A DNA stretch of 6,039 nt from Candidatus Methanophagaceae archaeon. Its GTDB lineage: Archaea > Halobacteriota > Syntropharchaeia > Alkanophagales > Methanospirareceae. This document shows, one piece after another, positions 1 through 6,039 of this stretch (within the stretch, counting starts at the first letter, position 1; each line of letters begins with the position of its first letter). Both the position numbers and the translations under genes were made by a program. The notes beneath the pieces were generated by a model that did not search any database, was not told the DNA's origin, and saw only the letters and a list, made by a program, of their open reading frames with translations. The stretch lies in contig QENJ01000115.1 in the NCBI GenBank assembly GCA_013374505.1, positions 1 through 6,039 of the forward strand, written 5' to 3'.

Positions 1-1
1 G

Positions 2-130
2 ATTGAAATGGGGTTACTCAGTGAACAGGCGTTAATAAAATCCTTTAGAGTGCAACTGGCTGATGGCAAAATTGCACAAGAAATAGTTACCGAAGAGATT
101 GAGAGGGTTAAAATTGAGAGTATTCGTTGA
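2..130 (+). CDS. C-terminal fragment of a small protein, probable antitoxin of the PIN toxin that follows
   Basis: An open frame enters from the left edge of the window and ends at TGA 128-130, giving 42 visible residues that begin IEMGLLSEQALIKSF and end EEIERVKIESIR. The visible part is charged, predicted helical and contains no recognisable catalytic motif. Its 3' end overlaps the start of the PIN-domain gene by 17 bases (toxin start TTG at 114), the tight antitoxin-then-toxin coupling usual for VapBC-type operons. I do not recognise the family from the fragment alone, so the antitoxin role is inferred from position and size. It could instead be the end of an unrelated small gene. The true start lies outside the window. 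Confidence 0.5.
   Translation: MEMGLLSEQALIKSFRVQLADGKIAQEIVTEEIERVKIESIR
101..106 (+). promoter_or_regulatory. Ribosome binding site deciding the TTG start of the PIN gene
   Basis: GAGAGG lies 7 bases before the TTG at 114. It lies downstream of the alternative TTG at 99, so it can serve only the 114 start. From 114 the protein begins M-R-V-F-V-D-S-S-V, the normal beginning of a PIN domain, whereas the 99 start would add five residues. The site is inside the coding sequence of the upstream small gene, which suggests coupled translation. Confidence 0.55.
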
Positions 131-530
131 TAGTTCAGTATTCATTTACGGTCTCGAATTTGAGGAATCCAACTCTGCCATAATTTACAATGAAATTGCT
201 GATGGGACTGTCAAAGCTGTTATTAATGAAAAAGTCATTGAGGAGGTCGTCAGATACTTCCACAGAAGAAAAGACAGACACTTTGCATATTTAATTGAAT
301 CCCAACTCAGGAGAATCTGCAAAGTTAAGTAACGACAAGATTACGCAGGTAAAATCGAAAAATGGAAAGGAAAAATTAAAGAGAAGGATTTAGAGCATTT
401 AGCAACAGCTAAAATGTTCGAATTGAAGATAATCGCTTATGATGCCGATTTTCTACCATTCGAGGAATATCGCACGCCAAAACAATTTGTTGAAGAGTTA
501 GGAACGAGGCCGTATGATGTTGAGTGGTAA
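114..530 (+). pseudogene. PIN-domain toxin (VapC-type ribonuclease), interrupted by an in-frame TAA
   Basis: PIN-domain proteins of this type are small Mg2+-dependent ribonucleases that act as toxins of VapBC pairs. Reading from TTG 114, one frame runs to TAA at 528-530 and would encode 138 positions, a normal PIN length, but codon 73 (330-332) is TAA. Before the stop are the N-terminal strand with D6 (VFVDSSVFIYG) and E43/E44. After it, in the same frame, are D92 in KEKDLEHLATAK and D110/D112 in IIAYDADFLPF, followed by the typical end TPKQFVEELG. The acidic active site is therefore split across the stop. No frame shift is present; a single base change would restore the frame. The 72-residue product before the stop lacks half the active site and should be inactive. 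The second half has no convincing ribosome binding site. TAA is not a selenocysteine or pyrrolysine codon, so decay by nonsense mutation or a sequencing error are the likely explanations. Confidence 0.75.
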
Positions 531-691
531 GACAGGGGATGCCTCGTAATTTATTCCGATGGTGGATTGGTTGGGGCTGAGTATCGGCATGATGAATCTG
601 TGTATACAAACGGGTGCGAATGCTGTAGTTGTACGTTTGAGAAATGCCTTTCGTGAATCCTGCTGTGGGTTAGCTAACTGATACCGCCTCT

Positions 692-2452
692 TCAAACCTC
701 TTCCACTTCCCGTACCTGTACTGCCACGCCTTTTCGTGACTGCACCATCTCCCACCCGCTCATCTTTGCTCTACCCACGCCAAACGCTTTATCGCCACAA
801 AAAACAACTTCATCATTAACCCGTATTTGCGGATCGGCATTCACCACACCCGGCGCCAGTATCGAACCACGCGGCACGAAATCGCCTATTTCTACTTTAT
901 ACGAGGACCGAAGATTCGTAATTCTACGTGCACCATTCAACGTAAAAGTTAAAAGCCCGTACTGCGGTACGATTCTCGCAAGTACCTCTTTATCGGCACT
1001 AAGTTTGTGAAACGGGAACTTCCCGGTTATTTTTAGCCTTTCGCCTTCTTTACTCGTCATAAGCTCGCTGCCAGCACCAATACCAACCTGAAAATCAGCC
1101 ATTGCTTTTACTATGCCGGATTTCTGTTCATATCCGTAAAGTCGCTTTCGGTCTGTGCATAACTCCGCTATTCGGGCGTTCAACCTATTCAAAGCTTCGT
1201 TTGAAGTCGCTTTCTCGTTTGTCTCGCACGTGAACATAATTTCTATGCCCAACTCATCGGCAACTCCGGTACATATCTCTTTGTATGCACCACCGAGATG
1301 CGCAACCACCACCTCGTAACTCTTCTGGTTCTTATTCAGGTATGCACGCAAGCATGAAGACACCCAGTCGCGCTCCTCAGAATCCCAGTATCCAGTTACC
1401 GGTATGTCATATAACGCAGCAGGGTAAACTACTTCAAGCTCTCTCGGCACGACACCCAGCGGTGACGTTAAAATGAGTTCATGGATGCTACCTCTATATG
1501 CCCCAATCGCTTCGATGAACTTCGTATGCGAATTCGAGCGTGAATACGGTTTCCGTGCGGAACACGGCAGTATCAGCAATATTTGCCTTGCCGGGGGTTC
1601 GTACCGGTCCAGAACTCGACTCGCAAACCGTTTCACCTCTATTCGCTTTAACGATTCCATCGTATTCACATTCATAATCTGTTTTCGTGCGACCGGCGTT
1701 CGTTGCTCGAAATACGGCTCTTCGTTAAAGTCCAGGAGTCTTAACACTGCGGTTAGAAACGTAGAAGCTCGTACCTTCATCTCTACGTACTCGCGTAAAT
1801 TACCCGCTCGTATGCACGCTCTTGTCTTCTTCACTTCTTTATCCAGTAGCAGCGTGTTATGCCTTGCGAGCAGCAACGCCCGTTCTTTCCTATCCCGTGC
1901 TCGTAACTCGTCTATACTTAGATCGGCGCAAACAGTACAATTGCAGGGTAAGTCCTCTAAATCACTTATTCTTGCTTCGCCGTCTTCCATCTGATAAATG
2001 CCCTGGTAGCCTTTTAGTACCGCATTCGTGTCGTCTAATATGTCCACGCCCATGTAAAACAGAATAGCCGCATTTTCCGGTGTCGCTATCGCAGGAACCC
2101 ATAACGCGACATCTGGTGGGAGCGCGTTTCGTGTATCAATAACGCGCCGTACAAAATCTCGCGGGCTACGGAGCAAACTGGAAGCAAAAGCGAGCACGAA
2201 GAAATCGGTAAATAATGAGGTCACATTCGTAAATGAAGGATGTATTTCTGGTAACAGCACAGTTCCTCGGAGTGCGGTCCACGTTTCTTCGGACGCTAAA
2301 TCATCAAAGTTTGAATCGCCAGCACGAACTACAGCAAGTCCATCCCCGCTTTCTAGCCGGAGCATCAGCGGCGTTTGCATACTCTCGCTTAGCGCTAATT
2401 TACCTAATCTCGCTGCACCGTCACGAGTTCGTACCTCGTAAAATTTGCTCAT
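692..2452 (-). CDS. arcS: Archaeosine synthase (tRNA-guanine transglycosylase-like, TgtA2/ArcS)
   Basis: ArcS works in the cytoplasm on tRNA position 15, modifying the preQ0 base inserted by TgtA on the way to archaeosine; in several archaea it attaches lysine, and the radical-SAM partner RaSEA completes the step. The 586-residue protein has the full-length euryarchaeal layout. Residues 1-240 form a TGT-like domain with a zinc-site pattern (C170, C172, C175 and H198). Residues about 285-460 form the ArcS-specific domain with the diagnostic PCSARKPYS motif at 296-304. Residues about 505-585 form a PUA RNA-binding domain (APGVVNADPQIRVNDEVVF, then AFGVGRAKM). GVDILDD at 135-141 sits where TGT has its GVDMFD nucleophile loop, but the PTR that follows in true TGTs is absent. 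The ATG at 2452 is preferred because FYEVRTRDGAARLGKL is the normal family beginning. No Shine-Dalgarno sequence precedes it (TAATATAG directly before ATG), so the transcript may be leaderless or short-leadered. The gene lies 89 bases after porD. Confidence 0.93.
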   Translation of the reverse strand: MSKFYEVRTRDGAARLGKLALSESMQTPLMLRLESGDGLAVVRAGDSNFDDLASEETWTALRGTVLLPEIHPSFTNVTSLFTDFFVLAFASSLLRSPRDFVRRVIDTRNALPPDVALWVPAIATPENAAILFYMGVDILDDTNAVLKGYQGIYQMEDGEARISDLEDLPCNCTVCADLSIDELRARDRKERALLLARHNTLLLDKEVKKTRACIRAGNLREYVEMKVRASTFLTAVLRLLDFNEEPYFEQRTPVARKQIMNVNTMESLKRIEVKRFASRVLDRYEPPARQILLILPCSARKPYSRSNSHTKFIEAIGAYRGSIHELILTSPLGVVPRELEVVYPAALYDIPVTGYWDSEERDWVSSCLRAYLNKNQKSYEVVVAHLGGAYKEICTGVADELGIEIMFTCETNEKATSNEALNRLNARIAELCTDRKRLYGYEQKSGIVKAMADFQVGIGAGSELMTSKEGERLKITGKFPFHKLSADKEVLARIVPQYGLLTFTLNGARRITNLRSSYKVEIGDFVPRGSILAPGVVNADPQIRVNDEVVFCGDKAFGVGRAKMSGWEMVQSRKGVAVQVREVEEV

Positions 2453-2490
2453 CTATATTAGAATGTGCAGCGGATGCAAAAAGGAACTGG

Positions 2491-2500
2491 TATTTAGTTG
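2491..2500 (-). promoter_or_regulatory. Possible weak TATA element for arcS
   Basis: Read on the minus strand this is CAACTAAATA, an imperfect TATA-like stretch about 40 bases before the arcS ATG. With normal archaeal spacing, transcription would start near 2468 and leave a leader of about 16 bases. A short T-rich run (CCTTTTTGC on the minus strand, about 2475-2483) lies just after it and could also help end porD transcription. The match is poor and arcS may simply be read through from por. Confidence 0.25.
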
Positions 2501-2541
2501 AAACCACAAGATCCCAACAACACTTATTCTCCTTCGCTTAG

Positions 2542-2832
2542 TTATTCCTCTACCTCTTCTACCATCTCTATTACTGCGCGTGGGCATTCATGCGCACAGA
2601 TTCCACAACCTTTACAATAAAACAAATCCGCGTCAAAGAACCCCTCTTCAGTCTCGTTAATGCACGCTTCGGGACAGTAGATATAGCATACCCCACACTT
2701 TATGCACCGCTCGTTATCACGAACCGGTCTGTCCGATCGCCAATCACCGGTCTTATACGCCGATGCGCTTCCTGGTTCCGTAGCCACAAAACCAATCTCC
2801 AGATCTTTCCAACCTAATTTTCCGACACTCAT
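2542..2832 (-). CDS. porD: Pyruvate:ferredoxin oxidoreductase delta subunit (2x[4Fe-4S])
   Basis: This is the ferredoxin-like subunit that passes electrons from the thiamine-diphosphate catalytic subunits to soluble ferredoxin, in the reversible conversion of pyruvate and CoA to acetyl-CoA and CO2. The 96 residues hold two complete cluster motifs: C43-x2-C46-x2-C49-x3-C53-P and C73-x2-C76-x2-C79-x3-C83-P. The N-terminal extension with PGSASAYKTGDWRSDRPV (20-37) is typical of delta subunits and separates it from a plain ferredoxin. An extra C57 (PEAC) lies after the first motif. GAGGTAA precedes the ATG by about 8 bases. It starts 29 bases after porC and is surely co-transcribed with it. Alpha and beta subunit genes, which usually follow, are absent here. 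The pyruvate assignment rests on overall resemblance; a 2-oxoisovalerate (VOR) or related enzyme cannot be excluded. Confidence 0.85.
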   Translation of the reverse strand: MSVGKLGWKDLEIGFVATEPGSASAYKTGDWRSDRPVRDNERCIKCGVCYIYCPEACINETEEGFFDADLFYCKGCGICAHECPRAVIEMVEEVEE

Positions 2833-2861
2833 TTTTAGTTACCTCTATGTTTACCGTATAT

Positions 2862-3407
2862 TCAGCTCACCACAGTCGCGTCATACGCTTTTCGCATCGT
2901 TTTTATGTTCTTCGCAGCGACTTTGCCAAAACGTTCTTCCATCGGTTCTGTTAAGGACTCCAGCGTGACCAACCCGGTGGCCTTTAAAAGCGCGCCGATC
3001 ATTGTCGTATTGACAATAGGCAAGCCTAAAACTTCCCGTGCAATGCCCATGGCATCCACTGTTGCTAAGTTATTCACTGCCATTTCTGATTTCATCACTT
3101 CATGCGGTTTCTTCGTATTGACCACTGCTATGCCGTCCTTTTTAAGCCCGGAAACAACTTCACCTACTTTTAGCAAGCCCGGATCGAGCACGACCAGCAC
3201 GTCCGGCTCTGTAACTTCTGCTCTTATCTTTATCCGCTCGGTTTCATTCACACGCAGAAACGCAAGAACTGGTGCGCCGCGTCGCTCGGGACCAAAGGAA
3301 GGCATTGATTGCGCATGTTTGCCTTCCGCAATGGCGGCATGTGCGACTAACTCTGCCAGCGTAACTCCCCCTTGCCCCCCTCTTCCATATATACATATTT
3401 CTATCAT
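2862..3407 (-). CDS. porC: Pyruvate:ferredoxin oxidoreductase gamma subunit
   Basis: This is the gamma subunit of the four-subunit archaeal 2-oxoacid:ferredoxin oxidoreductases (also named porG), a cytoplasmic enzyme that links acetyl-CoA and pyruvate pools to ferredoxin. The 181-residue protein is of normal length. It begins MIEICIYGRGGQGGVTLAEL, with the glycine-rich G-R-G-G-Q-G at 8-13, followed by the family signature MPSFGPERRGAPV at about 35-47. The middle matches the family pattern PDVLVVLDPGLL (68-79), and NTTMIGALLKATGLV (133-147) is the usual C-terminal segment. The start is supported by GAGAGG five bases ahead of the ATG. It is the first gene of the minus-strand set, with porD 29 bases behind. 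VOR and KGOR gamma subunits share these motifs, so the substrate is less certain than the subunit type. Confidence 0.88.
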   Translation of the reverse strand: MIEICIYGRGGQGGVTLAELVAHAAIAEGKHAQSMPSFGPERRGAPVLAFLRVNETERIKIRAEVTEPDVLVVLDPGLLKVGEVVSGLKKDGIAVVNTKKPHEVMKSEMAVNNLATVDAMGIAREVLGLPIVNTTMIGALLKATGLVTLESLTEPMEERFGKVAAKNIKTMRKAYDATVVS

Positions 3408-3472
3408 TTCTACCTCTCTTTTCTACTTCTTTTGAGAAGAAAACGTGACTAAAGGGAACTAATAAAAATGTA

Positions 3473-3486
3473 CTTATAAAGTTTTC
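3473..3486 (-). promoter_or_regulatory. BRE/TATA promoter of porC-porD
   Basis: Minus-strand GAAAACTTTATAAG is a close match to an archaeal purine/A-rich BRE followed by a TATA box. The expected transcription start, about 25 bases on, is near 3450, giving a leader of roughly 40 bases before the porC ATG. The leader contains a small five-pair inverted repeat (CTTCT-TTTG-AGAAG, 3426-3439) and the ribosome binding site. Confidence 0.7.
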
Positions 3487-3551
3487 TATTTGTGTTGAGT
3501 TCTGCGTGAATGGTCTTCCGGCAACTGCGATGACGAATGGATAACGAAGCA

Positions 3552-3561
3552 CTTTTATAAT
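3552..3561 (+). promoter_or_regulatory. TATA element of the secreted repeat-protein gene
   Basis: CTTTTATAAT lies 37-46 bases before the ATG at 3598. Normal archaeal spacing puts the transcription start near 3580-3585, very close to the GGAG at 3583-3586, so the leader should be short (about 15 bases). It faces away from the porC promoter, with the two TATA boxes about 80 bases apart in a 190-base spacer that holds no gene. Confidence 0.6.
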
Positions 3562-3597
3562 CGGAATTGCTTTTTAGTTGTTGGAGATAAAAAATAA

Positions 3598-6039
3598 ATG
3601 AGTGAATATACGAAATGTGGAATAGTGACAGTGATATTAGCATTATCGGTGTTTACGGCTTTAACAGTACCAGCTACTGCGAGTTCTGACATGTCAGGAT
3701 TTAATGCCTATGCGAATGGCTATGAACTGCAAAACTATGAGCATCCAAATAGCTTAGAGGATCTGACGGAATTGATAAAAAAGCGAGTGGAAGAAGAAAG
3801 GACGAGCGGGATGAAGAGCAGTGGACACCGTTTTTCGCTGATACAAGAAATGGGCGTGCAGGGTCACCTTAATATCTCCGGCAACTACACAACTATCTGG
3901 AATGAATCGCTTGTGGCTAATGATACTTACACATATATAGTTTCGGACTTAGACGGCGATGGCAATCCGGATGTCCTGGTTCATACTCGGCGATACGATC
4001 CGGCAACAGATATAGATACGAGCAGTATATTAGCAAAGAAGGGTATAGACGGCATGCAGCTATGGGAAGAGACAGTAACTGCAACAGGCGAGAATAACTG
4101 CACCATCTTTCCATTACCCTCGGGCGACTTAGACGGCGACGGTTTGAATGATGTTATCATCTCTGAAAATGTTTATGAGGCAGGTGCGGAAACGGCAAAA
4201 GTAATAGCAAAGAGGGGTATAGACGGCACGCAGCTATGGGAAAAGACGGTAACTGCAAGTGGCAAGGATAACTGCGATATTTTGGCATTCCCCGTGGGCG
4301 ATTTAGACGGTGATGAATTGACAGATGTTATTGTCACCGAAATTAAATATGACGAGACGACAAATACGACAGTGGCACGTGTAATTGCAAAACAAGGTAG
4401 TACCGGCACACAGATGTGGGAAGAGTCTGTGAATGCAACTGGTAAGGATAACTGTGACATGGATGCACTACCTGCGGGCAACTTAGACAGTGACGAATTG
4501 GCAGATGTTATTGTCATCGAAAGTAAATATGACGGCGTAACGGAAACGGCACGTGTAATAGCAAAACAAGGTAGTAACGGCACGCAGATGTGGGAAGAGT
4601 CCGTGAATGCAACTGGTAAAGAAAACTGCGGCATGGATGCACTACCTGTGGGCGACTTAGACGGTGACAAAATGGCAGATGTTATTGTCACCGAAATTAA
4701 ATATGACGAAACGACAAATACGACAGTGGCGCGTGTAATAGCGAAACAAGGTAGTAACGGCACGCAGATGTGGGAAGAGTCCGTGAATGCAATCGGTAAG
4801 GATAACTGCGACCTGGATGTAGAGTGGACCGGCAACTTAGATGGTGATGGCTTGAATGACGTTATTGTCAGCGAGAATAAATATGACGGAACAACGGAAA
4901 CGGTACGTGTAATAGCAATAAAGGGTAATAACGGCTCGTACTTATGGGAAGAGTCCGTAAATGCAACAGGCAACGGCATCTGCAACCTTTTTGCTGTTTA
5001 TGCTGATGACTTAGACGGCGATGGCCTGGATGATGTTATTGTCAGCGAAACTAAACGTAACGAAACGACATTTATGCCGATAGAGCGACTAATAGCAAAG
5101 AAAGGTAATACGGGAACATATATGTGGGAAGAGTCTGTAACTGGTATGGACCCCGTCATATATGTACTACCCGTAGGCGATTTGGACGGCGATGGCTTGA
5201 ATGATGTTATTGTCAGCGAACATATACACTACCAATCAACAGATACGACAACATCGAGAGTAATAGCAAAGAAAGGTAAAAATGGCAAACCATTTTTAGA
5301 AGTACAATCAAACGAGTTTATCTGGGTAGCTAGGGGGGCGTATGGATACGACTTAAACGGTGATGGCAAGAACGATTTAGTGCTTGGAATACCTACCGAG
5401 ATATACGCACTAACATGTATTCATGGCGCGGTAAATAAGACACCCGTAGCAGCATTTACGTATTCACCCGCGAATCCGGTTGTTAATCAAACGCTAACAT
5501 TCAATGCTTCGGCATCTCACGACCCAGACGGATTTATAACAGAATACGAATGGCAGTTCGATGATGGTACAAACGCAACAGGTGAAGAAGTAACGCATAC
5601 ATTTTCGAGTGCAGGCAACTACACGGTAACTCTAACTGTGACAGATAACGCAACAGCCACGAATACCACTTCTAAAGTGATAAGAGTTCAGTCATCATTT
5701 GGTATTACCTTTGATACTGGCGAACCCGCAAATCCCTATCCGAGCATCTCCGGAACTCACAAAGGAACAATTACACCCGTGGCGGACCTCGTTCTGCATC
5801 GGATGTACACATATCCCTGCCCTAGTACCGGTGGGCACAGTGAATACGTAAAGATTGAGGGGCATGGACTCGCAGTAAACGCAACCTGGAGCGGTTACGA
5901 CAGTGACGACTGGCATAATATCACTTTCGACGAGCCGTTTGTTACGTTGGAAGGCAATAAAACCTACAACTTTACTATCAGAACAGGTTCGTATCCGCAG
6001 ATTATACATGTGTCCAGTAAAGAAGCAACAGGCGGAACA
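3598..6039 (+). CDS. Secreted multi-domain surface protein: FG-GAP/PQQ-like repeats plus PKD domain (3' end cut by window)
   Basis: An unbroken frame of 814 codons runs from ATG 3598 to the window edge. GGAG at 3583-3586 lies 11 bases before the ATG. Residues 1-30 form a Sec signal peptide (hydrophobic core IVTVILALSVFTALTV, likely cleavage after PATA-S), with no lipobox. Residues 31-95 are a linker with a charged helix near 53-70. Residues about 98-612 hold nine tandem units of 57-60 residues. Each has a Trp strand of the type QLWEESV (W101, 156, 214, 274, 332, 392, 450, 510; lost in unit 9), a calcium-type loop DLDGDGxxD (starting at 117, 177, 235, 295, 353, 413, 471, 528, 585) with DVIVSE after it, and a VIAKxGxxGT strand. 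Residues about 614-698 are a clear PKD domain (HDPDGFITEYEWQFDDG, then GNYTVTLTVTD). From about 702 a further extracellular domain begins (GITFDTGEPANPYPSISGTH, later TYPCPSTGGH). The protein probably acts at the cell surface in structure, binding or adhesion; no catalytic residues are visible. A C-terminal anchor, if any, is outside the window. Confidence 0.88.
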   Translation, partial: MSEYTKCGIVTVILALSVFTALTVPATASSDMSGFNAYANGYELQNYEHPNSLEDLTELIKKRVEEERTSGMKSSGHRFSLIQEMGVQGHLNISGNYTTIWNESLVANDTYTYIVSDLDGDGNPDVLVHTRRYDPATDIDTSSILAKKGIDGMQLWEETVTATGENNCTIFPLPSGDLDGDGLNDVIISENVYEAGAETAKVIAKRGIDGTQLWEKTVTASGKDNCDILAFPVGDLDGDELTDVIVTEIKYDETTNTTVARVIAKQGSTGTQMWEESVNATGKDNCDMDALPAGNLDSDELADVIVIESKYDGVTETARVIAKQGSNGTQMWEESVNATGKENCGMDALPVGDLDGDKMADVIVTEIKYDETTNTTVARVIAKQGSNGTQMWEESVNAIGKDNCDLDVEWTGNLDGDGLNDVIVSENKYDGTTETVRVIAIKGNNGSYLWEESVNATGNGICNLFAVYADDLDGDGLDDVIVSETKRNETTFMPIERLIAKKGNTGTYMWEESVTGMDPVIYVLPVGDLDGDGLNDVIVSEHIHYQSTDTTTSRVIAKKGKNGKPFLEVQSNEFIWVARGAYGYDLNGDGKNDLVLGIPTEIYALTCIHGAVNKTPVAAFTYSPANPVVNQTLTFNASASHDPDGFITEYEWQFDDGTNATGEEVTHTFSSAGNYTVTLTVTDNATATNTTSKVIRVQSSFGITFDTGEPANPYPSISGTHKGTITPVADLVLHRMYTYPCPSTGGHSEYVKIEGHGLAVNATWSGYDSDDWHNITFDEPFVTLEGNKTYNFTIRTGSYPQIIHVSSKEATGGT
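3898..5433 (+). repeat. Nine tandem coding repeats of about 171-180 bases, with a 354-base higher-order period
   Basis: The units encode the Trp strand, calcium loop and VIAK strand of the secreted protein. Spacing between calcium loops is 60, 58, 60, 58, 60, 58, 57 and 57 codons from first to last. Units alternate in length because every second one has two extra residues (DETTNTTVAR against DGVTETAR). DNA similarity is highest in the centre: 4564-4612 and 4744-4792 are identical over 49 bases, and 4325-4440 closely matches 4679-4794. The outer units (1, 8 and 9) have diverged most. This pattern points to growth from the middle by unequal recombination. Confidence 0.9.

Noticed and set aside
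531..656. 41 codons open in the same frame after the PIN gene, with a cysteine cluster (CECCSC then C)
   Set aside because: It has no start codon with a ribosome binding site, is short enough to be open by chance, and overlaps no recognised domain. The PIN domain ends naturally before it.
669..678. Perfect 10-base palindrome GTTAGCTAAC near the arcS 3' end
   Set aside because: The stem would be too short with no loop, and no T-run follows on either strand, so it is not a convincing terminator or operator.
1473..1994. Plus-strand open frame of 173 codons inside arcS
   Set aside because: It lies wholly antisense to arcS, whose diagnostic motifs are intact, and its translation shows no recognisable domain.
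2905..3435. Plus-strand open frame of 176 codons opposite porC
   Set aside because: It is a shadow of porC; the minus-strand frame has the family glycine motif, ribosome binding site and promoter.
4173..4985. Minus-strand open frame of 270 codons with repeated Ser/Thr/Pro/Leu-rich segments
   Set aside because: It is the antisense shadow of the tandem repeats of the secreted protein. Its own repeats follow exactly from the plus-strand units, it has no plausible start context, and the plus-strand frame has clear domain homology.
3898..5433. Possible CRISPR-like or non-coding satellite array
   Set aside because: Unit lengths are always multiples of three, substitutions preserve the reading frame and motifs, and there are no spacers between constant short repeats.
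5695..6009. Minus-strand open frame of 104 codons near the right edge
   Set aside because: It is antisense to the secreted protein frame, which stays open across the region and encodes a coherent extracellular domain; no homology is visible in the antisense product.

Overview
The window reads as archaeal DNA, most likely from a euryarchaeal lineage related to methanogens or anaerobic methane oxidisers. Four things point this way: an archaeosine synthase (ArcS), found only in archaea; separate small gamma and delta subunits of a pyruvate:ferredoxin oxidoreductase; archaeal BRE/TATA-type promoters; and a large secreted protein with calcium-loop repeats plus a PKD domain, a style common in Methanosarcinales, Archaeoglobi and ANME-type genomes. 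The exact taxon cannot be fixed from this sequence.

Left part (2-530, + strand): the C-terminal end of a small protein, probably an antitoxin, overlaps a PIN-domain (VapC-type) toxin gene. The toxin reading frame is complete in its homology but is broken by an in-frame TAA at 330-332. The N-terminal half keeps two of the acidic active-site residues and the C-terminal half carries the others, so the toxin is probably dead unless the stop is a sequencing error.

Middle part (692-3407, - strand): a co-oriented set reads right to left as porC (gamma subunit), porD (two-[4Fe-4S] delta subunit) and arcS (tRNA archaeosine synthase). A strong BRE/TATA promoter lies ahead of porC. The usual alpha and beta subunit genes do not follow porD; arcS takes their place after an 89-base gap that may hold its own weak promoter. 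The pairing of energy metabolism with tRNA modification is probably only positional. The 531-691 stretch between the convergent toxin and arcS genes holds no gene I can support.

Right part (3598 to the window end, + strand): one long open frame, 814 codons with no stop and cut off by the window edge, encodes a secreted protein. In order it has a Sec signal peptide, a short linker, nine tandem units of about 58-60 residues, a PKD domain, and the start of a further conserved-looking extracellular domain. Each unit joins a PQQ-propeller-like Trp strand to a calcium-binding DxDGDGxxD loop. The central units are nearly identical in DNA and show a higher-order period of 118 codons (354 bases), and six successive units carry one cysteine at the same place. 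This gene is divergent from porC, and the 190-base spacer between them carries a promoter for each direction. The repeat protein is the most unusual item in the window.
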